Shown: positions 1 through 7,909 of the stretch, in pieces
Position numbering within the stretch: the first letter of the stretch is position 1
How the letters are laid out: each line of letters starts with the position of its first letter
Assembly: GCA_030595485.1 (NCBI GenBank)
Contig: JAUVDE010000025.1
Coordinates: forward strand, 1 to 16,247
Direction of reading: 5' to 3'
Length of the DNA: 16,247 nucleotides
From: Draconibacterium sp.
GTDB taxonomy: Bacteria > Bacteroidota > Bacteroidia > Bacteroidales > Prolixibacteraceae
Notes under the pieces: model-generated
Database searches by the model: none
What the model was told of the DNA's origin: nothing
The model's input: the letters and a program-made list of their open reading frames with translations, nothing else
Translations under genes and position numbers: made by a program

Positions 1-23
1 AGTTTGTATATTATTTTTTTCAT
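1..23 (-). CDS. Start of a further gene downstream of the SusD gene (truncated by window edge)
   Basis: On the minus strand an ATG at 23-21 opens the frame M-K-K-I-I-Y-K and runs off the window. It is preceded by a purine-rich stretch (AAAGAATAAAAA) and begins 39 bases after the stop codon of the SusD-like gene, on the same strand. The Lys-Lys-Ile start resembles the N-region of a Bacteroidota signal peptide. In many PULs the gene after susD encodes another surface glycan-binding lipoprotein or a secreted enzyme, so this is probably the next operon member. Only seven codons are visible, so the product cannot be named and the call rests on the start context. Confidence 0.45.
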
Positions 24-62
24 TTTTTATTCTTTAGTAAATTAAAACTTAGTAAGTGAAAA

Positions 63-1892
63 TTACCAACCCTGATTTTGTGGAAAACCTTCATAAAACT
101 GAGTTTGATTTGTCTGAAATGGCAACCAATAATGCTTCGGGTAGTCGCATACTCTATCAGCAAGTACAAATTCTCTGAAGTACGAGTGATCCTTAGGAAA
201 ATCAAGTCCTGTTTTTTTCTTGTACTTATCTAAATGCGCCAATACCCATCGGCGGAGATCTACCCAACGGTGGGCTTCGAATGACATTTCAACAGAACGG
301 TCGCGTCTTAATTCGTCCATAAATTTATTTGGATTGCCTACTATTGAGGCATGAACCTGAGGAACACCTGCCCTGTCGCGCATTATGTTTACTACCTGCT
401 CGGCAGTAAGGTTGTACGAGCCGGGTGCAGTTGTTGCGTTTCCTTTTGCCGCATGTAAAGCTTCGGCATACATTAAATATACATCTGTAAGTCGCATACG
501 AATACGCCATGGAGTATTATTATTTATTGCTCCACCATTCCATTTACTATATAATGTAGGAAAAAACTTTTTGTAGAAATAGCCGGTTTTTGTACCCGAA
601 CCATTGCTACGATGTAATCCTCCGGTATAAGTTTGTGCTGTTTTATGCTTTCCTGCACTTGCTTTAGTTGCCAGTACGTCGCCATCAACAGTAATCCACT
701 TGTAAAAACGTGGGTCGCGATTTTCGAATGGTTTTGTAGGATCGTAAGTTGGAGTGCCATAAGCACCACTTAAATCGTCTTCGATAGAAAGACCGTTTGC
801 CATTCCAAAATTTTGATAAATAAAATTATGGGTTGGACTTAATAGAACAGAACTTCCTCCAACTACTTTATTGTCCATTGAAATTTGGGCAAAACCCTTA
901 GTACGTCCACTGCTTCCACCCATTCCATTAAAAATAAATTCGGTGCTTCCTGGCCAGATCTTTTTACTTGGCACTTTCCAAAATACTTCTTCGTAATTGT
1001 CGAATGATACTAAGCCATATACACCTTGATCGTCCAATTTAAGCACTTCAGCAAAAGCATCAACTGCCATATTGCATAATTCAGTATCGTAATCGTAAGT
1101 ATCGGTACTTCCTTTCATTAATGGGCTAGCTGCGATAAGCAGGTTTTTGCCTTGAAAAGCATAAGCAGCTCCTTTGGTAAGCCTACCTTTATTTTCGCCA
1201 GCTGTTTTTTGTCCGTAACTCTTGGCATCCCAATTTACCGGTAATAGCTGTGCAGCCTTTTTAAAATCTTCATTGGCTGCCAAAGCACATTCTTTATAAC
1301 TTGCTGGTCGTGGTAACTCATATTCGGCTACCAAAACCTCGTTAATATATGGATAACGTCCCCAAAATTTCATAATTTCAACATGAAAGAAAGCTCTAAA
1401 GAAATAGGCTTGTCCAAGAATTACATCTCTTTCTTCCTGTGTTGCATTTACCATTAATTCAACATTCTGAATGGCAATGTTAGCTTTACGAATTCCAAGT
1501 AATCCACCATCATAAACACCAGGCCTGTTAAAAGCGTTTTTGTCGTGGGCATTACCGTTTCGGTTCACACCAGTAGAGAGGTAGGTGAAATTATTGTTTC
1601 TCCAAAAACCAAGGTTGCCTAAATCTATTTGTGCACTAGGCATCCAGGTGTTGTTTATAAAAGCATCGTCGCCATACATGTAATCGGTTTGCCAGTGTCC
1701 ACCTGTTCCATAGTCAACCACATAGGCATACATTTGCTCTATAAATCCTTGTGCATGGTCGAAGTCTTTAAATACTTCTGTTTCTGTTAATGTAGATTCT
1801 GGTGCTTTGTCTAAGTAATCCTCGCAAGAGAATGAAAACAAAAGCGCCAATATAAATAATGATTTGAATATATAATTTTTCATTGCTTTCAT
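63..1892 (-). CDS. SusD/RagB-family outer-membrane glycan-binding lipoprotein
   Basis: This is the 609-residue surface lipoprotein partner of the SusC-like transporter. SusD proteins sit as a lid on the SusC barrel and bind the oligosaccharide before import. A signal peptide (about residues 4-22) ends in a lipobox-like F-S-F-S before Cys23, followed by acidic residues. Family landmarks are GQAYFFRAFFH at 160-170, the RDPR motif at 392-395, YLMYAEAL at 472-479, the RRDRSVEMSFEAHRWVDLRRW region at 529-549, and the C-terminal YWLPF ... QNQGW at 588-609. The start codon lies one base after the SusC stop (TAA-A-ATG), which suggests translational coupling. Met4 is an alternative start only 9 bases downstream. 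The family call is secure. The bound glycan is inferred from the operon (GH10 and sulfatases). Confidence 0.96.
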   Translation of the reverse strand: MKAMKNYIFKSLFILALLFSFSCEDYLDKAPESTLTETEVFKDFDHAQGFIEQMYAYVVDYGTGGHWQTDYMYGDDAFINNTWMPSAQIDLGNLGFWRNNNFTYLSTGVNRNGNAHDKNAFNRPGVYDGGLLGIRKANIAIQNVELMVNATQEERDVILGQAYFFRAFFHVEIMKFWGRYPYINEVLVAEYELPRPASYKECALAANEDFKKAAQLLPVNWDAKSYGQKTAGENKGRLTKGAAYAFQGKNLLIAASPLMKGSTDTYDYDTELCNMAVDAFAEVLKLDDQGVYGLVSFDNYEEVFWKVPSKKIWPGSTEFIFNGMGGSSGRTKGFAQISMDNKVVGGSSVLLSPTHNFIYQNFGMANGLSIEDDLSGAYGTPTYDPTKPFENRDPRFYKWITVDGDVLATKASAGKHKTAQTYTGGLHRSNGSGTKTGYFYKKFFPTLYSKWNGGAINNNTPWRIRMRLTDVYLMYAEALHAAKGNATTAPGSYNLTAEQVVNIMRDRAGVPQVHASIVGNPNKFMDELRRDRSVEMSFEAHRWVDLRRWVLAHLDKYKKKTGLDFPKDHSYFREFVLADRVCDYPKHYWLPFQTNQTQFYEGFPQNQGW

Positions 1893-1893
1893 T

Positions 1894-4800
1894 TTAGAAG
1901 TTTAAGTTTAAACCGAAGTTAAATCTTTTCATAGTTGGATAATCTCCCCGGTATTGCGACTCTTGCGTGTTAGAACCATTAAATTCCCTGTCATCCGGCA
2001 AATCGGTCCAGAGGTAAAGGTTATTACCATTAGCAAAGATTTTCAAGCCACTAATTCCAATTTTTTCACAAGCTTTTTTCGGAATATCATAAGATACTTC
2101 AACCGTTTTAAGGCGTAGTAAAGATGCGTCGAAGTATTGGCCATAGGGTTCATCGGCACCTTGCCCCAATGTCCAGGCATTAAGGGTGGTAGTGCCTGTT
2201 GGATTTTCTTTCGACCAATATCCTAATCTATGATCGAAAAACAAATCGCTTCGTTTCACAAATGTTCTTGTGTCGTATTGTCGTGTTGCATTTTGTGTTC
2301 CATACAACTGAGCCATAATTTTAAATCCTTTATACCCTGCTCCGGCAGTAAAGTTCCATGTCTTTTCAGGACGATTGGTATAACCATAAGGAGCATTATC
2401 GTAGGAGCCATTATATACCCCGTCGGCATCGTAATCAACCATATCGTAATAACCAATTCTACGGAAAGTTTGATTTGATACAGTTGGTGTTGACATGTAA
2501 ATATCGTCCCAGCTGGTCATTATATCGCCCGCAATTGGCCTTCTTATTTGTCCTATCGGGTATCCTTCAGCTTTTTGATAGAAAGGACGCAAGGCAGGAT
2601 CCTCTTTGTAAATTACTTCGTCTTTAGCATGGGTTAAACTGTAATTTGCCCAAGTGCTGATACCATTATTGAATTTATAATTAAACCCAAGTACCAATTC
2701 ATAACCTTTCACTTCTACCTGTCCGCTGTTAAAGTCGGGAGGTGCTGTTCCATAAAAATCGGGAACACTACGCTGCGAACCGGCAATTAGAATGTTATCC
2801 CTGTCTTCGGTGAAATAATCAAAGTCGGCAGTAATCATATTCTCCCATAAGGAAATTTCTACACCAATATTTGATTTAAGAGCTGTTTCCCATTGAAGGT
2901 CAGGATTACCAACACTTTGTTCGTAGTACCATAAATAAGGTGATTTCCCATCAATCTGACTTGGCACAAGATAGGCGTATTGACCACTTCCCCACTGGGT
3001 CATGTACTTCCATCTTCCTGAAAAATTATCGTCGCCAACCAAACCATAAGAACCTCGGAACTTAAGTTTATCCAACCAGGTTAAATCGCTCATAAATGCT
3101 TCGTTCGAAACCACCCAACCCAATGCAGCGGATGGAAAAATATCGAAACGATAACCTTGGCCAAATTTTTCGGAACCATTGTAGGCGCCGTTAACATCAA
3201 CAAAGTATCTCGAATCGTAGTTATAAGTTAAACGGGCCACCCAGTCTTCGCGGAAACGCGGAAACATATTTCCCTTTGCATATTCCTCTCGTTTAAACAG
3301 CGCGAGAGCCGTTACATTATGTTTCTGGGCGAAAATGCGGTTGTAATTCAGCGAAAGCTCATAGTTTAATCTACGCATTCGGGTGTTATTTTGCACCTGC
3401 ATACTTTGCAATGTCCAGGGTTGTACAACAAAATCGAAATCGTTTAATCCCTCAGCTGAATAAATTATCTCTTCCTCACCATCATACATCCGGTAAATTA
3501 CGTTTTCAACATTCTCAACCTGTGGATCATTTAATTGTTGCTGGCTTGTCATATCATTGTCGTACGACAGTTTTCCAATAAAGCTTAATCCTTCGGTAAT
3601 AAAATCCAGTTTTTGATCTAAAATAAAATCGCTGTTTACTTGAACTTTATTATAGGTATTGTAACCCGTTTGGGTAAGATTTACTACCGGATTTTCAAAA
3701 CCCCAATCCCCACTAATATGCCTTCCATAGTATCCATCAGGATATAGAGGGGTATAAAGTGAAGGTGCCAGTTCGTAAATTGAGCTAACTGCCTGACGTA
3801 AATCTTCAATTGGTTTTTCCTGAACTCCCAGGAAACCGGATAGGTTAACCGAAAATTTCGTAGTACTGGTAATGTTAAAATCCAGGTTACTTCGATAATT
3901 AAATCGGTTGTATGAATACTCACTTTCGTAACCTTTGTTGTTGGGGTATTGACTTCCATCAAAAATATCACTTACCGACTGATACGATAAACTACCGAAG
4001 TACTTTGCAAAATCGGAACCACCTCGAACCGATAAGTTTATGCGGTAATCGGTAGCGAAATCTTTTAGGGTTTCATCGGCCCAATCTACATTCGGATACA
4101 TATAACTCTCTTCTATCGATGAAGGATTACGGTATTTATCGACTATACCCATTGGTCTGTAATCGCCCCATGAAGTAGGAGAATACATTAACTCCCTCAT
4201 AATAGACTCATTGGCAACATTAGCTGCGTCGTACGAATTTAACTTTTCAGGTATTTTCGAAACCATTTTTATGGTGGTATTGGCCGACAAGGTAAGTTGT
4301 GCCTTACCCGATTTGCCTCTTTTAGTGGTAATTAGAATAACACCATTTGCACCTTTTACTCCAAAAACCGCAGTAGCAGAAGCATCTTTCAAAACAGAAA
4401 TTTGTTCAATTTCGTTTAAGTCGATATCGCTCATGCTACGTTCAATACCGTCAACCAAAATAAGTGGCTGACCCGAGCCGTTCCATGAACTTTGACCGCG
4501 AATAAATATTTTCGGGTCGCTTTCGCCCGGCAAACCGCTTGAAAATATGGTAGTTACGCCTGGCAATCTACCTTGTAATGCTTCCCCAACGTTTGTTACT
4601 CCACCGGCTTGCATTAATTCTTCACCTGTTGCACGGGTAATTGCCCCAACAACACTTTCTTTTTTCTGTACTCCATAACCAATAACTACAACATCGTCCA
4701 GTACTTCGGTAGAACTTACCATTGTTACTGAAATGTTTGTTGTGCCGGCCACAGGCATTTCCTGTGGAGTCATTCCTATAAAGGAGAAAATCAGAACATC

Positions 4801-5124
4801 ATTTTCATTTTCAACCTTTAAGGTGAATTTACCGTCGAAATCGGTAACAGCACCAGTGGTGGTACCTTTTACAATAACTGTAACTCCTGGCATTGGGCTT
4901 CCATCTTCGTCAACCACAACTCCGGTAACAGTTTTGCCGGCTTGTTCTACATCCCGGGTCAGTTGCTCGCTGGACTGCTGCTCATCTGAAACCGCAGTCC
5001 CACTTTCGTATGCGCTGGCATAAAAGAGCGGAGCTAAGAGAAAGAACGCAAGCCAAGCTGCTTTACGAATTGAATTAGTTTCCCGTTTCTTACAAAAAGG
5101 GAAAAACGTTTGTTTTTCTTTCAT
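1894..5124 (-). CDS. SusC/RagA-family TonB-dependent outer-membrane oligosaccharide transporter
   Basis: This 1076-residue protein is the TonB-dependent barrel that imports glycan fragments into the periplasm with its SusD partner. An unusually long basic N-region precedes the signal peptide core (about 22-36), with likely cleavage after Ala38. A carboxypeptidase-D regulatory-like beta-sandwich spans about 64-140 (TVTGVVVDEDGSPMPGVTV). A TonB-box-like segment, DDVVVIGYG, lies at 143-151 and the plug domain at about 152-270. The plug contains the SusC signature LKDASATAVFGVKGANGV at 245-262. The rest is beta-barrel, ending in a terminal aromatic residue (FGLNLNF), as barrel-assembly substrates do. 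Length is normal for the family. It is fourth in operon A, 53 bases after the GH10 stop and immediately before the SusD gene. That 53-base gap shows no convincing separate promoter. Confidence 0.97.
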   Translation of the reverse strand: MKEKQTFFPFCKKRETNSIRKAAWLAFFLLAPLFYASAYESGTAVSDEQQSSEQLTRDVEQAGKTVTGVVVDEDGSPMPGVTVIVKGTTTGAVTDFDGKFTLKVENENDVLIFSFIGMTPQEMPVAGTTNISVTMVSSTEVLDDVVVIGYGVQKKESVVGAITRATGEELMQAGGVTNVGEALQGRLPGVTTIFSSGLPGESDPKIFIRGQSSWNGSGQPLILVDGIERSMSDIDLNEIEQISVLKDASATAVFGVKGANGVILITTKRGKSGKAQLTLSANTTIKMVSKIPEKLNSYDAANVANESIMRELMYSPTSWGDYRPMGIVDKYRNPSSIEESYMYPNVDWADETLKDFATDYRINLSVRGGSDFAKYFGSLSYQSVSDIFDGSQYPNNKGYESEYSYNRFNYRSNLDFNITSTTKFSVNLSGFLGVQEKPIEDLRQAVSSIYELAPSLYTPLYPDGYYGRHISGDWGFENPVVNLTQTGYNTYNKVQVNSDFILDQKLDFITEGLSFIGKLSYDNDMTSQQQLNDPQVENVENVIYRMYDGEEEIIYSAEGLNDFDFVVQPWTLQSMQVQNNTRMRRLNYELSLNYNRIFAQKHNVTALALFKREEYAKGNMFPRFREDWVARLTYNYDSRYFVDVNGAYNGSEKFGQGYRFDIFPSAALGWVVSNEAFMSDLTWLDKLKFRGSYGLVGDDNFSGRWKYMTQWGSGQYAYLVPSQIDGKSPYLWYYEQSVGNPDLQWETALKSNIGVEISLWENMITADFDYFTEDRDNILIAGSQRSVPDFYGTAPPDFNSGQVEVKGYELVLGFNYKFNNGISTWANYSLTHAKDEVIYKEDPALRPFYQKAEGYPIGQIRRPIAGDIMTSWDDIYMSTPTVSNQTFRRIGYYDMVDYDADGVYNGSYDNAPYGYTNRPEKTWNFTAGAGYKGFKIMAQLYGTQNATRQYDTRTFVKRSDLFFDHRLGYWSKENPTGTTTLNAWTLGQGADEPYGQYFDASLLRLKTVEVSYDIPKKACEKIGISGLKIFANGNNLYLWTDLPDDREFNGSNTQESQYRGDYPTMKRFNFGLNLNF

Positions 5125-5177
5125 AAAATGGTTCTTTAATTAGTGTTAATTTATAATAGATTTACTTTGTTTGTTTT

Positions 5178-6281
5178 TTACTGCCTTAGTTTTATTACAG
5201 CATCAAATGCTGGTTTTGTTTTATTATTTCTATCAAACAATAATGGATAGTCGGTCCGGCCTTTCATAGGCCAATTGTTTTTCCAGGTATTGGCATCGTT
5301 TAAGCCCCAAAAGGTTACTCTTGCTACTGATTTTTCATACTTAAGAAGTATTTTAAAAATGCCTTCGTACAAAAAAGATTGTTGGCTTGCTACCTCATTG
5401 GGTAAGCCGTCAGTGTAAGGATTGTATTTCTCAAGGTATTTGTATTTCTTATTTACATCGGCAATTATTCTTTGCGAAGGAAAAGGGAGAACAGTAATGT
5501 CGAACTCGGTAATCATTACTTGTAACCCTGTAGCAGCAAATGCCGAAACACTTTTTTCAAACTCCTCTAGCGAAAGCCCGAGTCCGTAATGTGCTTGCAT
5601 TCCAATACCATCTATTTGAATCCCTCTTTTCTGAAGTTTTTTAACGAGTTTAACAACCGCGTCTCTTCGTCCGGGATTATCCATTCCGTAATCGTTGTAG
5701 TAGAGTTCTGCGTCTGGGTCGGCTTCATGTGCAAATTGAAAAGCCAGCTCCATGTAATCTTCACCAATTATCTCCAGCCATTTTGTCTTTCGTAATTCGC
5801 CTGAACCGAGGATGGCTTCGTTTACTACGTCCCAACCACGAACACGTCCTTTGTATCTGCCAACCAGTGTATGAATATGAATTCGCATACGTTCAATCAG
5901 TACTTCGCGCGAAACATCGTTTCCTTTCTTATCTGTAAATATCCAATCGGGAGCCTGCGAATGCCAAACCAGTGTATGACCAATAATAAACATGTCATTG
6001 GTTTCGCCATATTCAACAAATCTATCAGCAGCATCAAAATCAAATTTCCCCTCTTTGGGTTGGATTTTTTCACTTTTCATACAATTCTCGGCAACTATTG
6101 AATTGTAATGATGATTTATTGATTTGTGGATTTCATCATTAATATCCCTCACAGTTCGGTCGCCAAGTGCTACACCAATCAGAAATTTATTTTTGAAAGC
6201 CTTTTTTAACGAGGGCTTGCTGCCCTGTGCAGCTGCAGCAAACAATAAGGAAAACAATACGATATGGCAGATTACTTTCAT
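5178..6281 (-). CDS. GH10 family endo-beta-xylanase-type glycoside hydrolase
   Basis: This 367-residue single-domain GH10 enzyme is expected to hydrolyse beta-xylan backbones internally with retention of configuration. A signal peptide covers about 1-18 (AAAA before QG) and there is no lipobox, so it is periplasmic or secreted. Recognisable blocks are GHTLVWHSQ (101-109), WDVVNEAI (150-157) with the presumed acid/base Glu155, GIGMQAHYG (225-233), and LQVMITEFD (253-261) with the presumed nucleophile Glu259. FWGLNDANTW (324-333) completes the barrel. Both catalytic glutamates and the substrate-binding His/Trp/Asn residues are present, so it should be active. No carbohydrate-binding module is attached. 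Its ATG overlaps the upstream sulfatase stop by one base (TAATG). Characterised GH10 members are mainly beta-1,4-xylanases, with some beta-1,3-xylanases. Which linkage this one cuts cannot be read from sequence alone. Confidence 0.95.
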   Translation of the reverse strand: MKVICHIVLFSLLFAAAAQGSKPSLKKAFKNKFLIGVALGDRTVRDINDEIHKSINHHYNSIVAENCMKSEKIQPKEGKFDFDAADRFVEYGETNDMFIIGHTLVWHSQAPDWIFTDKKGNDVSREVLIERMRIHIHTLVGRYKGRVRGWDVVNEAILGSGELRKTKWLEIIGEDYMELAFQFAHEADPDAELYYNDYGMDNPGRRDAVVKLVKKLQKRGIQIDGIGMQAHYGLGLSLEEFEKSVSAFAATGLQVMITEFDITVLPFPSQRIIADVNKKYKYLEKYNPYTDGLPNEVASQQSFLYEGIFKILLKYEKSVARVTFWGLNDANTWKNNWPMKGRTDYPLLFDRNNKTKPAFDAVIKLRQ

Positions 6282-7909
6282 TACTTAGTTTTGTTGGTTG
6301 CTTTTAATATCTTGTTTTTCAAATCGGCCTTTATTGTAGCGTAAGAAGCATTTTGTGCTTCATTTTTCCATTCGTATGGATCGTTGGTATGATCGTATAA
6401 TTCTTCTTCACCATTTCGGCAATAAATATATCGGAAGCGTTTTGTTCGTATTGAATAGTGCTGTTCTTCCACCGGAGCTGATTCATTCACATCCAGCTCG
6501 TATGATGATGCCACTGCTGTAAGTGCAAAATTTTCACCTTCCCATTTTTCATTTTTCGGATTTATTAAAAGGGGTTTTAAGCTGTGTCCGTCGAGTGGTT
6601 TATGATTTCCGTTTTGGTTTGGATTGTCTGGAAGATTACAGTAATCTACAATAGTTGGATACATATCGATTAACGATACCGGAGTTTTACATTCTTTGTT
6701 TTCAGCTGATTCTAATCCTGCAATTATCAATGGAATTCTTGCACTTTCCTCCCAAAGGGTATTTTTGAAAATGTATTCTTTTTCGCCCATGTGATAACCG
6801 TGGTCGCTAGTAATAATTATTAGGGTGTTGTCAGCATATTCGCTGTTTTTAACCGCTTCAACTACTTTCCCTATTTGGTCGTCGACAAATGCAACACATG
6901 CCAGGTAGGCCTGTGTCCATTTTAAAAGCGCCTCTTCACCAGAATCATTGAGTTTACCATATTTATAAAAACCATTTCCTCCGGTGCCTAAATCGAAATC
7001 TTTCCAGATACTTTCGGAGCAATCTTTTAAATCGTCTTTCAGGTAAGGAGCCAATTGAAGTTCTGAAAGCGGGAACATATCGAAATACTTTTCCGGAACG
7101 TAACAAGGCGAATGTGGTCTGTTAAATCCAACAGCCATAAAAAATGGCTTTTTATGATTTTGGGCAAGAAGTTCCGCTGCATATTCTGCACACCGCTCAT
7201 CAGGCATCAAATCACGATTCTCTTCATTCGTGTATTTATATTCTTCCCCATCGTGGTTATAAAGCCAAGTTCCCTTACCGTTCATTGTTGCCGAAAGATT
7301 ATGAATCGGGCCAAAACTATCCCAGCAACTGCTACTTTTATAGTTATCTGGTAAGTCGGGGTGTGCCACACCTCTGTCTTTTACATTGTTTGTAGCTGCT
7401 TCTCCGTTCCAGGGATAAGGACCAAACGAAGGTTTTACCTTAAACCCATTTTCTCCGTTTTGGTTATTAAAAACCGACCAGTCTTCGTGACCGTTATGAT
7501 GAATTTTCCCGGTGGCATAAACCTGATATCCGTTATTTGAAAGGTGTTCAAACAGTGTTACCGTATTTTTTAGTACCGTATTTTTTCTCCAATGATTTTG
7601 TTGCTGCTTGTATCCGTAATAACCGGTATTGTGTGGATAAAGGCCACTCCAAAGACTAGCTCTCGATGGCCCGCAAATTGGACAGTTGGTTTGAGCATTG
7701 GTAAAAGTTACTCCTTGCTGCATTAGTTTATCAAGATTTGGAGTTATTGCTTGTGGGTGCCCGCCCATTCCAACTATGGCATCATTTAAATCGTCGCATA
7801 TAATAAATACCACATTGGGCTTTTTATCTGCTTTCTCAACTCCAATCGCTTGAAATGAGAAAACAAATAGAAGTAAGAGCAAAAAGTAATATGCTTTGGT
7901 TTTACTCAT
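6281..7909 (-). CDS. Family S1 sulfatase, iduronate-2-sulfatase-like, periplasmic
   Basis: This 542-residue type I sulfatase hydrolyses sulfate esters, probably from the glycan handled by this locus. The signal peptide is about 1-23. The metal-site pair Asp39-Asp40 lies in FIICDDLND. The core motif C-G-P-S-R-A-S begins at Cys79, the residue expected to be converted to formylglycine. Other active-site blocks are GKIHH (134-138), NRPHSP (263-268), SDHGYHMGE (368-376) and Lys382 just before the LWEES segment. A C-terminal YDHTNDPYEW segment is typical of the iduronate-sulfatase-like branch. The RPH and YFDMF motifs also place it there, but this branch covers many bacterial carbohydrate sulfatases, so iduronate is not implied. 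The start overlaps the preceding sulfatase by 8 bases (ATGAGTAA). A maturation enzyme is required and is not encoded in the window. Confidence 0.94.
   Translation of the reverse strand: MSKTKAYYFLLLLLFVFSFQAIGVEKADKKPNVVFIICDDLNDAIVGMGGHPQAITPNLDKLMQQGVTFTNAQTNCPICGPSRASLWSGLYPHNTGYYGYKQQQNHWRKNTVLKNTVTLFEHLSNNGYQVYATGKIHHNGHEDWSVFNNQNGENGFKVKPSFGPYPWNGEAATNNVKDRGVAHPDLPDNYKSSSCWDSFGPIHNLSATMNGKGTWLYNHDGEEYKYTNEENRDLMPDERCAEYAAELLAQNHKKPFFMAVGFNRPHSPCYVPEKYFDMFPLSELQLAPYLKDDLKDCSESIWKDFDLGTGGNGFYKYGKLNDSGEEALLKWTQAYLACVAFVDDQIGKVVEAVKNSEYADNTLIIITSDHGYHMGEKEYIFKNTLWEESARIPLIIAGLESAENKECKTPVSLIDMYPTIVDYCNLPDNPNQNGNHKPLDGHSLKPLLINPKNEKWEGENFALTAVASSYELDVNESAPVEEQHYSIRTKRFRYIYCRNGEEELYDHTNDPYEWKNEAQNASYATIKADLKNKILKATNKTK

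Noticed and set aside
4733..5023. Plus-strand 96-codon open frame antisense to the SusC-like gene
   Set aside because: It lies wholly inside a well-supported coding sequence on the other strand and shows no family motif. It is a shadow frame. The same applies to other short antisense frames across the window, such as 4211-4471, 5729-5938 and 12813-13070.
5125..5177. Separate promoter before the SusC-like gene
   Set aside because: The 53-base gap is AT-rich but has no TAnnTTTG match with a spaced TTTG.
7680..7689. Second copy of the GGACAGTTG part of the candidate operator
   Set aside because: It falls inside the sulfatase coding sequence at the catalytic Cys region, lacks the second arm, and is explained by the conserved protein motif.
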